Shown piece after piece: positions 53,473 through 63,938 of a stretch of DNA of 64,000 bases. Below the pieces are notes generated by a model. That model saw only the letters and a list, made by a program, of their open reading frames with translations, ran no database searches and was not told the origin of the DNA. The stretch is from an uncultured Ulvibacter sp. (GTDB taxonomy: Bacteria; Bacteroidota; Bacteroidia; Flavobacteriales; Flavobacteriaceae). The translations under genes were made by a program, and so were the position numbers. Position 1 is the first letter of the stretch. Every line of letters begins with the position of its first letter. The stretch lies in the NCBI GenBank assembly GCA_913063405.1, contig CAJXZB010000015.1:1-64000 (forward strand), given 5' to 3'.

Positions 53473-54690
53473 ATGAAGAATACAAAGCTGAACATTATAA
53501 ACAATAAGGGGCATAAGCTTCAGGCGTATTTAGAGCTTCCTGCCAATCAAAAACCAAATTATTATGCGATTTTCGCACATTGTTTTTCTTGTACAAGTAC
53601 ATTAAGTGCTGTGAAGAATATATCACGGGCTTTAACGAATCATGGTTTTGGAGTGGTTCGCTTTGACTTTACTGGTTTGGGAAGGAGCGAAGGTGAATTT
53701 GCAGAGAGTCATTTTTCAGGAAATGTAGATGATTTACTTGCTGTGGATGCTTATTTGAAAGCAAATCATCAGGCTCCTGGATTGCTAGTTGGTCATTCGT
53801 TGGGTGGTGCTGCCGTTATTGTTGCTGCGTCGAAGTTAGAAAATATAAAGGCGGTCGCAACCATAGGAACACCAGCCACGGTGAATCATGTGACGCATCT
53901 TTTTTCACACGACGTTGAAGAGATAAAGGAGAAAGGCGAAGTTCGGGTGAATATTGGAGGAAGACCATTTATAATCAATGAGGAATTTGTGAATGACTTT
54001 AGCAAAACAGATTTACCCTCTATTATAAAAGGACTTCGGAAGCCTATTTTAGTCATGCACGCTCCGTTCGATAAGGTCGTTGGTATTGAGAACGCCCAAG
54101 AAATCTATCATCATGCTAAGCACCCAAAGAGCTTTGTGAGCTTAGATGGTGCGGATCATTTATTGTCCCAGTCTAAAGATAGTTTATATGCAGGTAATAT
54201 AATTGGTAGCTGGGTTCAACGTTATTTTGAACCAGTGGACAATGCAATGATCTCAACGGAAGGGGAACAACTGGTCGTTCACCTCAATTTAGTTGAAGAC
54301 AATTTTACTACCTCCATACAGACCGCAAAGCATGCTCTAATTGCAGATGAACCAGAAAGCGTAGGTGGAGATGATTTTGGACCCTCTCCTTATGACTTTT
54401 TAAGCGCTGGTTTGGCTGCTTGCACGGTAATGACTCTAAAGTTATATGCCGAACGAAAGAAATGGGATTTACAAGAAGTTTATGCCTATATCACCTATTC
54501 CAAAAAACATAGCGATGATCTTCTTATTGATATTGATAAGCCAACACGATTTGACCATATTTCTAAACGTTTAAAATTTGTTGGGGATCTAGATGATAAG
54601 CAGAAGCAACGATTAAAGGAGATAGCCTCAAAATGTCCTGTACATAGAACTTTACAGAGCCAGATAATAATTGAAACTGAATTGGTGTAA
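53473..54690 (+). CDS. Alpha/beta hydrolase - OsmC fusion protein
   Basis: 405 residues. Residues 1 to about 255 are an alpha/beta hydrolase, with [18 protein letters not shown] near the oxyanion strand and nucleophile motif [12 protein letters not shown]; the catalytic His is in LDGADHLL. Residues about 270-405 are OsmC-like, with Cys in [12 protein letters not shown] and [12 protein letters not shown], the two thiols that reduce organic hydroperoxides. The fusion is known in several bacteria. It closes the operon and fits its theme of repair of oxidised molecules. Confidence 0.9.
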   Translation: MKNTKLNIINNKGHKLQAYLELPANQKPNYYAIFAHCFSCTSTLSAVKNISRALTNHGFGVVRFDFTGLGRSEGEFAESHFSGNVDDLLAVDAYLKANHQAPGLLVGHSLGGAAVIVAASKLENIKAVATIGTPATVNHVTHLFSHDVEEIKEKGEVRVNIGGRPFIINEEFVNDFSKTDLPSIIKGLRKPILVMHAPFDKVVGIENAQEIYHHAKHPKSFVSLDGADHLLSQSKDSLYAGNIIGSWVQRYFEPVDNAMISTEGEQLVVHLNLVEDNFTTSIQTAKHALIADEPESVGGDDFGPSPYDFLSAGLAACTVMTLKLYAERKKWDLQEVYAYITYSKKHSDDLLIDIDKPTRFDHISKRLKFVGDLDDKQKQRLKEIASKCPVHRTLQSQIIIETELV

Positions 54691-54730
54691 TTAGATAAAT
54701 TAGTTTCAGAAAATATTGCTTTGAAAGAAA

Positions 54731-55747
54731 TCAATTCTTTAAAACTTTATGCACTTCTTTACCTATGTTGGATGTTAGTTCAAAAAAGTACATTCCATTT
54801 CTTAAAAAAGAGATGTCCAAGGAAATTGGTAACGAGCGGGCGATGTAATAATTTTCTTCCTGATATGGAATAAACTGTAATTGCACCTATGTTAGCATCT
54901 GTGTGGTGAAAATTGATTACACCATTGGATGGGTTTGGGGATAGAACAAAAGAATTCATGGTATTATCCTCAAGTCCAAATGTGCAGCTCTCACTATACA
55001 CAGCATCAGGATCCTTACACCAGCCAGGAGAACCATTATTACAAGCTGGACGAGAGGCATTTTCATTGTCGACCTGTATGCATAGTAGGTATGGGCTTCC
55101 AGAGGCTACCATCTCACCCATCTGATGCTTATTTCCATTTTGTATATCAAGTCCTGATAATTGATTACTGCCAAGACTCAACACGTTTAAACTTGATAGA
55201 TGAGACAAATATAAATTTCCAGTTATCTGATTTATAGGTAGATATAGCGTTCTTAAGAGTTCGTTATCACCAACTATAACGGTGTTTAAATCACAATCTA
55301 AGCAAAATACGATTTCCAACATTGGGTTGTGAGATATGTCCAAAGTTCCTATAGGGCTATCTGTAGCAAATAATTCCTCTAACTCTATATTTTGCGAAAT
55401 ATCTAAGCTGGTTAATCCAGCATAACTACACTTCAAATATGTGAGTTTTGTATTTTGAGTAATATCTATATGTTCTAGTGTTTCATGATGTTCAATGTCT
55501 AAAGATTCCAAGTTTGTAAAGTACTCAATTCCCTCAAGGGAGTAAATGAAATGACCGGGAGAGAATGTACATCTATATTAATAGTTGCTTCAGCTTCACT
55601 TACCTGAATTTCTCCGTCTCCATTCAAGTCAATAACTGGGTCATGAATTAACAGTTCAGCTTTAAAATAGAAATCGGGAATGGGTACTATTTGAGCGTTT
55701 GAAGTCATAAAAGTTAAAAGACAAGTAATAACGAATATTTGTTTCAT
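54731..55747 (-). pseudogene. Frameshifted T9SS leucine-rich-repeat protein gene
   Basis: Three frames join into one secreted protein. From 55747: a signal peptide (MKQIFVITCLLTFMTSNA) and an EF-hand-like IDLNGDGEIQVSEA segment, to about 55545. Then a shift of frame gives SLEGIEYFTNLESLDIEHHE and some seven leucine-rich repeats of about 21 residues (LTSLDISQN, GTLDISHN). A second shift near 54840-54850 moves into the frame ending YYIARSLPISLDISFLRNG and VHKVLKN, a T9SS sorting domain with its stop at 54731-54733. Without the second shift the protein ends early at 54780. Two small indels in one gene; secretion signal and C-terminus are otherwise intact. Confidence 0.75.
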
Positions 55748-55908
55748 GACTATGACTTTATTAATGCTATTAAATTTACGAAAAATATATGGGCTGCGGC
55801 TTTTGGCTCTGTCTATTTATTTTATAATCAAGAAGTTACATAAAAAATTGAACACTTACAACTAGATATAAATGACTGTAAAGCTGTCAAATGGAAAATG
55901 AGGGTCCA

Positions 55909-56373
55909 TTAACTAACTATTTTCAAGGTATCCGCATCACGGCTAAATATCCTCTTATCTACAACTGCAGAGAGCACTAGAGAGGTAGTAAGTTCCCCAA
56001 AATGTGATAGCACTCCATTTAGTTTTTCCAAATGTTCAATGTCCTTGACATTGGCTCTGATTAATAAACAATCGTTTCCTGTTAGTTTGTAGCATTCTGA
56101 AACCTCTGGAGTTTGTTGGATGTGCTCATGAAATTTATCTACTTGACCAAAGCGAATCTTGGCAGAAATGAACACGCCCATTCCATAACCTATTTTCTTC
56201 AAGTTAATATTTGCCTTATAGCCTTCAATGATACCAGCATCTTCCATTTTTAGGATTCGTTCGGAAACTGCTGGAGAAGAGATACCAACCTTACGCGATA
56301 TTTCAGTTAACGGCATTCTTGCATTTTTCTGTAATTCTTCTAGTATAAGCCAATTCGTTTTATCTAGTTTCAT
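55909..56373 (-). CDS. Lrp/AsnC-family transcriptional regulator
   Basis: 154 residues. Winged helix-turn-helix at 1-60 (LDKTNWLILEELQKNARMPL, then RKVGISSPAVSERILKMEDAG) and an RAM ligand-binding domain at about 65-140 (YKLTGNDCLLIRANV). Such regulators sense amino acids. It diverges from the decayed decarboxylase gene, across a 215-bp AT-rich gap that has no gene; that arrangement would be typical of a local regulator of amino acid breakdown. Confidence 0.92.
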   Translation of the reverse strand: MKLDKTNWLILEELQKNARMPLTEISRKVGISSPAVSERILKMEDAGIIEGYKANINLKKIGYGMGVFISAKIRFGQVDKFHEHIQQTPEVSECYKLTGNDCLLIRANVKDIEHLEKLNGVLSHFGELTTSLVLSAVVDKRIFSRDADTLKIVS

Positions 56374-56588
56374 AATCTGGGTATCTGATAATTAAACATT
56401 CAGCAATGTATAACAATTAACCATTCTATAAAATGTAAATTAGGCTTAATTGATTAAATAATCAATGTAAACTTTAAAAATACGATTAATAGTAATGAAA
56501 AAATAATAATTTGATTAATATATTAATTTTTAAATCGAGATGCACACTATATATTTGATATATCTAAATCAAACTAAATATAGATGTT

Positions 56589-58020
56589 ATGAAATTCGAT
56601 AGTAATCCAATAGAGAGAAGTTAAACTTGGAATCATCTTGTCCAGAAATTAGAAGGTTATTATGCAAACACCGAGGAATTAAAAGCGGGGACATGCCCAG
56701 ATAGAAATCAAGTTCTTAATGAATTGACCACTAATTTCGATGTTGAACGAACAACAAATGAGGCGATAGAAGACGTTCTTAATGGCCCCACTAAATATGC
56801 CGTACATACACCACATCCTGGGTACTTTGGGATGTTTAATCCTCGCCCTAATTTCCCTTCAATTATTGCAGATGTTATTTCGGCAAATTTCAATCCACAA
56901 TTGGCGGCTTGAGGACATGCCCCTTATGCAGTAGAAGTAGAACATTTGTTAATTCAGGAAATAGGGAAGAAGTTCGGTTATGAAAAACCCGATATTGACG
57001 GTGTATTTGCAACAGGCTGGCAAGAGGCTCATATTACAGGAGTTCTTGCCGCACTAACACAAAAATATCCAGCCTATATTGAAGATGGTGTAAGAGCTCT
57101 AAGGAAAGCACCAGTTGTATATTGCTCCGAAGCCAGTCGCCATGCAACGATTAAAGCTGCTAAAGTTTGTGGACTTGGAAGAAGCTCGGTTAAATATATT
57201 AAAGTAGATGCCTCACAAAAAATGATTTCTTCGGAATTAGAAAAACAGATTGAATTAGATGTGGCAAAAGGGTTAGAACCTTTCTTTGTTTTCGCAACTA
57301 TGGGAACCACAGGGGCAGGAGCAATAGAACCCAATAAATGAAATAGCCGACATAGCTAAAAAGTATAACCTTTGGCTACACGCAGATGCGGCTTATGGAG
57401 GAGCAGTTGTATTAACTGAGCAGTATAAGTACTTGCAGAATGGTATTGAAAGAGCAGATTCGATAACTTTTGATGCACATAAATGGCTCTCTGTGCCAAT
57501 GGCAACAAGTTTGTTCCTAACGAAGCATCCGGATGCCTTAGGGAAAACATTCAGTATACGTGCCAATTTTATGCCCCAGGAAGAAGATGAAATAGACCGA
57601 TTGGGATCTTATACGCATTCCATACAATGGTCACGAAGGTTTATTGGGTTAAAATTATATATGCCATTGCTGGTTTTTGGTTGGAAAGGATATGAAGAAA
57701 CGATTCTGCATCAAATTGAAATGGGGCAGTTGTTAGAAAAGAAGCTGGTTCAAAACAATTGGAAAATATACAATGATACCGATCTACCCATTAGCTGCTT
57801 CACAGATTCAAAATTCGAAAATGATCCGGAGTTTACCAAATATATATACAACTCCTTCCTTGAAACAGGGGAGTCTTGGATTATCAATTACCCAGTGGGA
57901 AATGTATTTACGCTAAGGGCTTGTATCACCAATTATGCTACAAACGAATCGCATCTTGACGCCCTCATTTTATCACTCAATGTTAAAAGAAAAGAGTTTG
58001 AACTATTTACTTCCGTTTAA
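56589..58020 (+). pseudogene. Decayed PLP-dependent decarboxylase gene
   Basis: The reading from ATG 56589 to TAA 58018-58020 spells a group II PLP decarboxylase of about 475 residues. Segments include VHTPHPGYFGMFNPRP, VFATGWQEAHITG, TMGTTGAGAIEP, LHADAAYGGAVVL and the PLP lysine in ITFDAHKWLSVP. Lesions: TAA at 56622-56624 after 11 codons, TGA at 56910-56912 (where the family has NPQLAAW, so TGG to TGA), and a one-base gain near 57332 that moves to the frame giving INEIADIAKKYNL. The substrate would probably be an amino acid, in keeping with the divergent Lrp gene. Its end overlaps the convergent peroxidase gene by 14 bp. Confidence 0.88.
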
Positions 58021-59920
58021 TGATCTTTAATTGTCCATCTCCGCTATCCGAGGTCAACGTAATAACATACAAACCGTTGGCCAAAGCGTCACTAAGCTCA
58101 AAACTAAATTCGTTTTCTCCTTTCTCGATTTGTAATTGTTCTTGTGAAACTAACTTAGCGTTTATGCCATAAATGCTCAAAGTAGCCTGAGATGCTCTTT
58201 TGGCTTCAACACGCAGTTTAAAATACTTCTGAACAGGATTCGGATAGGCAGTTAAGTTGATGTTTTTAATTTCTGAAAAAGGAAAGAGTTCTACCGCTAG
58301 ATTACCACGTGGTACTGCAATAAATACATTTTCCTGAAGCAATTCGATAACCGTATTCCGAAGAATAATTTCTGACAACTTTGTGTTTTTCAATGCCGTT
58401 ATTTCATCTGCCGTAAAAGCTGGATCATTTTCAAAATAGTAGCGATCACCATCTCTTACGAATCCAAATTGCATCTTTAAAATAGTTCCCAACCCTTCTC
58501 CTACAATGGTACTTGCATCATGATCTTCACTCATAAATCCAATCCACGGATCCACACTGTTGATATCGCCATATACCTGTAAAAGTGCAGCACTTAAATC
58601 AGGGTCGGAGGTAAGACTATTGAAATCGGTGTGAGGAGTAAGAAATAGATCTTCTCTTATAGAATTGTAGTCTGGCAGACCTCTTTCTCTGGCGCGTTCA
58701 ACATTAATAGACAGGAGATCAATTCCACCAGCTCCAGGTGGTCCAAAAAGAAAGTTTCGAATGTCGTCCATGATTAGCGGGTCTACCATTTGATGTTCTT
58801 GAGCGGCAAGACCTCGGAAAAAAGGAGCAACTCCACCTTCGTCTTTCAAGATTAATGGGTTAAAAAATGCATCACGCAAATCCACGGCCCCAAAGATCCA
58901 GTCATTACCGGCTTCATCAAAACGGACAAGTCTACCGTTGATCATGGTATGGCCAAATCGATAGCCTGCTGCGGAAAAAACATTCAAAATGTTAGGTTCC
59001 ACATCACTGTTATAACCTGCATAAGGATCCAATTCAACTCCAATTGTTGGTAGAAATTCTTCATAGGTAATCGCTTCAATCAATGCTCCCACCACTTTGC
59101 GCGCACGCTGAAATAACTCCTCATCTGTCCAAGATGGATTTTCAATTTTCAATTCAACGCACAAACGATTATGCTCACGTACCCAAAGTGTATGAAAACA
59201 CATCAATCCTGGCTGTTCATTTATTCTTATATCACCTCCAACGTAAAACTTTTCTGGGATTGGAAATCCATCCAATACCATAAAGGGAGCATTTGGGTCT
59301 ATTACACTTTCGTATTCACCATCTATGGTATTCCAAGGAAGAAAATCACCAATAGATGTCTTAAGTTTACCATCAACATTGGTTCTAAGCCAGTTTGCTC
59401 TATCTTCATCACTTCCGTAAACTCCAGAACCATCAATAAAGCTGGTTATTTCGTTTACATGTTTTCTAGGGTTGCTAATGTCTGTTCCAGTTGCAGGATC
59501 GGATAAAGATCTAAACATTCGTATCTCAACTGCTCCTGTACACATAGGATCGAACTCTGGATCACATTCTGGAACTAAGAAATTATGTATTTCATCAGGG
59601 TTATCATCATTAAAATTAATATCATGATCAATAAATTGACCCCAGCCCCAAACAAAATCACTCAGCTCCAATTCGTTTGGTGTGAATTCAATCTGACTTC
59701 CAAGTACATTGCTTACTGCTCTAGAGTTTTCAAGACCCTGTCCTCCAGGCTCGCTAATTAAATCTGCGAAACCATTACGTACATAATTTCTAAAATGTTC
59801 TTGAGCCGCTCCCCAATTGGGATTCGAAATATTGTTTTCAGTTCCATCGTAGCTCCTGTTTTCTTGTGCATAGTTCACTTGAAAACCAATGACTATTAGT
59901 ACCAATAGTAATTTTTTCAT
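58007..59920 (-). CDS. Secreted animal-type heme peroxidase, T9SS cargo
   Basis: 637 residues from MKKLLLVLIVIGFQVNYAQ at 59920; the frame opens 15 codons earlier but the signal peptide begins here. The peroxidase domain (about 25-545) has the distal His in WGWGQFIDHDI, the Arg of SRAVSNVLG and the proximal heme His in AAGYRFGHTMI. The end is a T9SS type A sorting domain (LTAYPNPVQKYFKLRV to YVITLTSDSGDG). It would oxidise halides or phenols outside the cell. It is convergent with the decayed decarboxylase gene. Confidence 0.9.
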   Translation of the reverse strand: MKKLLLVLIVIGFQVNYAQENRSYDGTENNISNPNWGAAQEHFRNYVRNGFADLISEPGGQGLENSRAVSNVLGSQIEFTPNELELSDFVWGWGQFIDHDINFNDDNPDEIHNFLVPECDPEFDPMCTGAVEIRMFRSLSDPATGTDISNPRKHVNEITSFIDGSGVYGSDEDRANWLRTNVDGKLKTSIGDFLPWNTIDGEYESVIDPNAPFMVLDGFPIPEKFYVGGDIRINEQPGLMCFHTLWVREHNRLCVELKIENPSWTDEELFQRARKVVGALIEAITYEEFLPTIGVELDPYAGYNSDVEPNILNVFSAAGYRFGHTMINGRLVRFDEAGNDWIFGAVDLRDAFFNPLILKDEGGVAPFFRGLAAQEHQMVDPLIMDDIRNFLFGPPGAGGIDLLSINVERARERGLPDYNSIREDLFLTPHTDFNSLTSDPDLSAALLQVYGDINSVDPWIGFMSEDHDASTIVGEGLGTILKMQFGFVRDGDRYYFENDPAFTADEITALKNTKLSEIILRNTVIELLQENVFIAVPRGNLAVELFPFSEIKNINLTAYPNPVQKYFKLRVEAKRASQATLSIYGINAKLVSQEQLQIEKGENEFSFELSDALANGLYVITLTSDSGDGQLKIIKRK

Positions 59921-60152
59921 TGTAGTGGTCTTTGGTTGGTTATTGTTGGTTCTCCAAATATACAAAATGAATTGTTTTGTAGGAGAAGAAGCTCTATTAA
60001 GTTATGTAAAAGAAGGTAAAACCCTTTAAAGAGGGAGATTAGCCCCTTGCTGGTTGATAGTCAGTTATTTATATTTGTGAGATGTTACATTTTACTTATT
60101 TAAAAGGACCTATTAGAAAATGATTTATTTTCTATACTAAAAATTCAAAGAC

Positions 60153-60906
60153 ATGAATACATTTGCTAGATCTACCGCAAATATCGCGGCCTGGAACCTC
60201 GAAGGTTTCCATGGTATTACTGATGCTCGCATCGATAGGCAAGTCGAGGGACTTGTAATGCTTGATGCCGAGGTTGTCGTATTAGTGAAATTAGTCCAAT
60301 AGAATCTATTGATAAGATAAAAGCAGGACTTGCGAATCACGGAGTTCTTTACAAAGATGGGGTTATTGCTTCTAATCCTAGATTTATTGAAGGATCGGAC
60401 CTTGGAGATACTTCAAAAAGAAAGGCATTTGTACTAGATTTAAAAATAGGAAAATTCGATTTCACGATAATAGTGGTACATCTAAAATCTGGTAGAACAC
60501 TTAGAAATCAGAAAGTTAGAGATGAACAAGCCAAAGTCATTTTTAGTTTTATAGAGGAATTGAGAACAAATGGGAGGGAGGATATTATTTTAACTGGTGA
60601 TTTCAATATGATTCCTGGTCAGGATATAAGTGATTTTCATCATTTAGGCGGTGATGATGTAATGGATTTCCTTTCTTCTTGTGGGACCTTCAAGAAAGAT
60701 TCTCACATATTCTTAAAAAAGGTAGGGCAAACCTCTTGGATGGCTTTGCCTTAACTCGAACTTTCAGTAAAGAATATATTCGTGGAAGCCTTCGCCTTTT
60801 TCCTATGCATTAGAGTATGGATATTGGACGAGAAAATTACAAGAAGAACGTATCCGACCATCTTCCTTTTGTTGCAACTTTCAGAATAGATAAGGATAGA
60901 GATTAG
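60153..60906 (+). pseudogene. Decayed endonuclease/exonuclease/phosphatase gene
   Basis: From ATG 60153 the reading gives ANIAAWNLEGFHGITDARID, the start of a DNase I-like (EEP) fold. A one-base loss near 60288 shifts to ISPIESIDKIKAGL, then DFTIIVVHLKSGRTLRNQ and IILTGDFNMIPG, both family hallmarks (H and D-x-N). A second shift near 60680 leads to DLQERFSHIL and ENYKKNVSDHLPFVATF, the SDHLP end motif, stopping at 60904-60906. A TAG at 60811-60813, where Trp is expected, adds a nonsense codon. Full length would be about 250 residues. Three independent lesions argue for a real pseudogene. Confidence 0.82.
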
Positions 60907-60956
60907 TCATTTTTATTTACCTTTAGAATGTTAATCTAATCATTACATTTTTTAGG

Positions 60957-62837
60957 ATGAAAAAGACCTGTTTTACCACATTCCTTGTAGTTTTTTGTTG
61001 CTTACCTTTTCTGAATCTTCAGGCTCAGGATGATATTCTTGAGAAAATTGAGGCCATCGCCATTATAGACCAAAAGGTTATGGTTCCAATGCGAGATGGA
61101 ATAAGGTTGGCGACAGATATTTATCGACCAAAGAACGTTGTAAAAGCTCCAATTATCTTTTCAAGAACTCCTTATAATTTTAATTCTTGGGGTGATGGAG
61201 AACAGCGAACTCGAACGGCGGAAAGAGCCTTTGAAGCGGTGAGTCGTGGTTATGCCTATATTGTTCAAAACGAACGTGGAAGATATTATTCTGAGGGTGA
61301 GTGGGACATTTTAGGTGTTCCCTTAACTGATGGATATGATGCCTTTGAATGGATGAAAAATCAATTTTGGTCCAATGGGAAAGTTGGTACCTTGGGTTGC
61401 TCCTCCACTGCTGAATGGCAGATGGCAGTAGCGGCGTTAGACCATCCTTCACATGCTGCTATGGTTCCTCAAGGTTATGGTGCTGGTGTTGGGCAAGTAG
61501 GAGAATATATGGAGCAGGGTAATTGGTATCGTGGAGGAGTTGAACAATTGTTGTTCTTTTCTTGGTTGTATAGTGTGGAACACGATAAATTCAAACCTAG
61601 AATTCCTGCTGGAGCTTCGCAAGAGGATTTAATTCGTGTTTCTAGGTTCTATGATTTGGCTCCAGAGAATCCGAAACAGGATATGGCAGAAGCTTTACAA
61701 CATCTTCCTATCAAGGATATGCTTCAAAATATGAACGGAAAACGTGAGATCTTTGATAAGATGGTGGTTCGTAAACCCAATGATCCAGACTGGTATACCG
61801 GCGGTATCTATCACGACAATATGGACATTGGAGTGCCTAGTTTTTGGTTTGCTTCTTGGTACGATGTTTCTATTAGTCCGAACTTAGCTTTGTTTAATCA
61901 CGTTCGGGAAAATTCAAAAAGCAAAGAGATACGAGACAATCAATATCTAGTGATTGCACCTACACTGCATTGCAGGTATACACGTGCTACCGAAAATACA
62001 ATTGTTGGTGAACGAAGCGTTGGTGATGCCCGTCTTAACTATGATGAACAGATTTATGATTGGTTTGATTTATGGCTGAAAGGGGAGAAGAATAATTTCC
62101 GAAGTAAAACTCCAAGGGTACAATATTATACGATGGGAACGAACAGATGGCAATCTTCTGAAGAATGGCCACCAGCCGATACAAAAATGACAACTTATTA
62201 CCTGAATAGCGAAGGAAGCGCCAATAGTTTCTATGGTGACGGATCATTAACAACTTCAATGGCAACGAGCGATAAACCAGACTCGTTTACTTACGATCCT
62301 ATGAACCCTGTAAAATCCCATGGAGGAAATGTTTGTTGTACTGGAAATGCGGTGCAAGGTGGTGCTTTCGACCAGCAAGAAATGGAAACCCGTAATGACA
62401 TCTTGGTATATACCACAGATGTGTTGAAGGAAGGCGTTGAAGTTTCTGGTTTTATAGAGTCGACCTTGTATGTTTCTTCGGATGCGAAGGATACCGATTT
62501 TACAATCAAGTTAATAGATGTATATCCAGATGGAAGAGCTTATAACTTGGACGAAACAATCCAACGTGTGCGCTATAGAGAAGGGTATGAGAAAGAAGTC
62601 TTTATGGAGGATGGAAAGGTGTATAAAGTAGATTTAACACCAATGTCCACAAGTAATTACTTTAAAAAAGGACATCGTATTAGAATTGAAGTTTCTAGTA
62701 GTAACTTCCCTCGTTTTGCACGAAACCTGAATACAGGAGGAAATAACTACGATGAGTCTGAAGGGGTAGTGGCACATAACAAAATTCACCATTCTAAAGA
62801 ATATACGTCTCAAATTAGATTGCCTATTCGGAAATAG
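60957..62837 (+). CDS. CocE/NonD-family secreted hydrolase
   Basis: 626 residues with a signal peptide ending NLQAQ. It is an X-Pro dipeptidyl-peptidase S15-type alpha/beta hydrolase: [17 protein letters not shown], then [18 protein letters not shown] with the catalytic Ser in G-x-[10 protein letters not shown] with the likely catalytic His, and a jelly-roll C-terminal domain (about 430-620). It hydrolyses acyl-amino or ester bonds in the periplasm or outside the cell. It precedes the EamA transporter by 27 bp. Confidence 0.9.
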   Translation: MKKTCFTTFLVVFCCLPFLNLQAQDDILEKIEAIAIIDQKVMVPMRDGIRLATDIYRPKNVVKAPIIFSRTPYNFNSWGDGEQRTRTAERAFEAVSRGYAYIVQNERGRYYSEGEWDILGVPLTDGYDAFEWMKNQFWSNGKVGTLGCSSTAEWQMAVAALDHPSHAAMVPQGYGAGVGQVGEYMEQGNWYRGGVEQLLFFSWLYSVEHDKFKPRIPAGASQEDLIRVSRFYDLAPENPKQDMAEALQHLPIKDMLQNMNGKREIFDKMVVRKPNDPDWYTGGIYHDNMDIGVPSFWFASWYDVSISPNLALFNHVRENSKSKEIRDNQYLVIAPTLHCRYTRATENTIVGERSVGDARLNYDEQIYDWFDLWLKGEKNNFRSKTPRVQYYTMGTNRWQSSEEWPPADTKMTTYYLNSEGSANSFYGDGSLTTSMATSDKPDSFTYDPMNPVKSHGGNVCCTGNAVQGGAFDQQEMETRNDILVYTTDVLKEGVEVSGFIESTLYVSSDAKDTDFTIKLIDVYPDGRAYNLDETIQRVRYREGYEKEVFMEDGKVYKVDLTPMSTSNYFKKGHRIRIEVSSSNFPRFARNLNTGGNNYDESEGVVAHNKIHHSKEYTSQIRLPIRK

Positions 62838-62864
62838 GTTCATAAATGTGATTTTATAAGGTTT

Positions 62865-63782
62865 ATGCCTCAACCGAAATACAAATTACTTGTTATTCTT
62901 GCGTTTTTCTCTATTTATGTTATTTGGGGTTCCACCTATCTATGGAATAAAATAGCAGTAGGCGAATTGGCGCCTTTTATGTTGGCTGGTATTCGTTTCG
63001 TAACGGCTGGACTACTAATTTTTGGTATCGCAAAGTTGAGCGGAATTTCTCTTAAAATAACTAAGAAACAATTATTGAATACCGCCTTTACAGGATTTCT
63101 CTTTCTCACTTTTGGAAATGGCCTAGCGGTTTGGGCTCTCAAGTATATCGATAGTGGGTTCGCGGCTCTGGAAATATCAGCCCAACCTCTTGTTGTCCTA
63201 CTACTCATGCTGATTTTACAAGGTAAAAAGATTCAACCAATGTCTATGATAGGTGTTTTTCTTGGTATGATTGGGGTTTATCTTTTAGTGAGTCAGAAAG
63301 AAGTTGTGAGTCAGGAAAATAGCATTGTTGGAATGATTATGATTTTCACGTGTATGCTTTGTTGGGCCTACGGAAGTCTATTTGTTGGGAAGGCAGATCT
63401 CCCTAAAAGTTACCTTGTAAATACTGCCTACCAGATGATTACAGGAGGAGGGATGCTTTTACTTGGGAGCGTTTTGATAGGAGAACCGTGGTTAGCTCCA
63501 AGCCAATGGAGTTCATCTGTACACTTCTCTATGCTCGCACTTATCTTTTTTGGTGGTATTGTAGCCTTTACCTCTTTCAATTTTCTATTACGGACGGTTT
63601 CACCAGAAAAAGTGGCAACCTCTACCTATGTAAATCCTATTATTGCGATTATACTTGGGTGGTATTTTCTAGATGAACAAATTACGGAGCAATCTATTCT
63701 GGCGGCGGTTATTTTGTTAACGGGAGTGTATTTTATCAATACGAAAAAGAAGCTGGTATTGTTTTCTCGTTTTCGAAAATAG
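62865..63782 (+). CDS. EamA/DMT-family transporter
   Basis: 305 residues with ten membrane segments, two EamA repeats (about 8-145 and 155-293). The first begins FSIYVIWGSTYLWNKIAVGE and contains FGNGLAVWALKYIDSGFAALE, typical of the drug/metabolite exporter superfamily. Substrate unknown. Probably co-transcribed with the CocE gene. Confidence 0.93.
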   Translation: MPQPKYKLLVILAFFSIYVIWGSTYLWNKIAVGELAPFMLAGIRFVTAGLLIFGIAKLSGISLKITKKQLLNTAFTGFLFLTFGNGLAVWALKYIDSGFAALEISAQPLVVLLLMLILQGKKIQPMSMIGVFLGMIGVYLLVSQKEVVSQENSIVGMIMIFTCMLCWAYGSLFVGKADLPKSYLVNTAYQMITGGGMLLLGSVLIGEPWLAPSQWSSSVHFSMLALIFFGGIVAFTSFNFLLRTVSPEKVATSTYVNPIIAIILGWYFLDEQITEQSILAAVILLTGVYFINTKKKLVLFSRFRK

Positions 63783-63785
63783 AAA

Positions 63786-63817
63786 CCGGATAACGTTAAA
63801 AAACTACTGTTATCCGG
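63786..63817 (+). terminator. Terminator after the EamA gene
   Basis: Perfect 9-bp stem (CCGGATAAC with GTTATCCGG), 14-nt loop, followed within three bases by a T run; starts four bases past the stop. Confidence 0.85.
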
Positions 63818-63938
63818 ACATTTTTACAGGGTAACGCTACCTTTATGATTGATATAACAAGTTAGGCAACATTTGAAGAAAGCAACCTGAATTTAAGAGA
63901 TTCATTTATAAAATTTAATTATTTAAAAATAACTAAAC

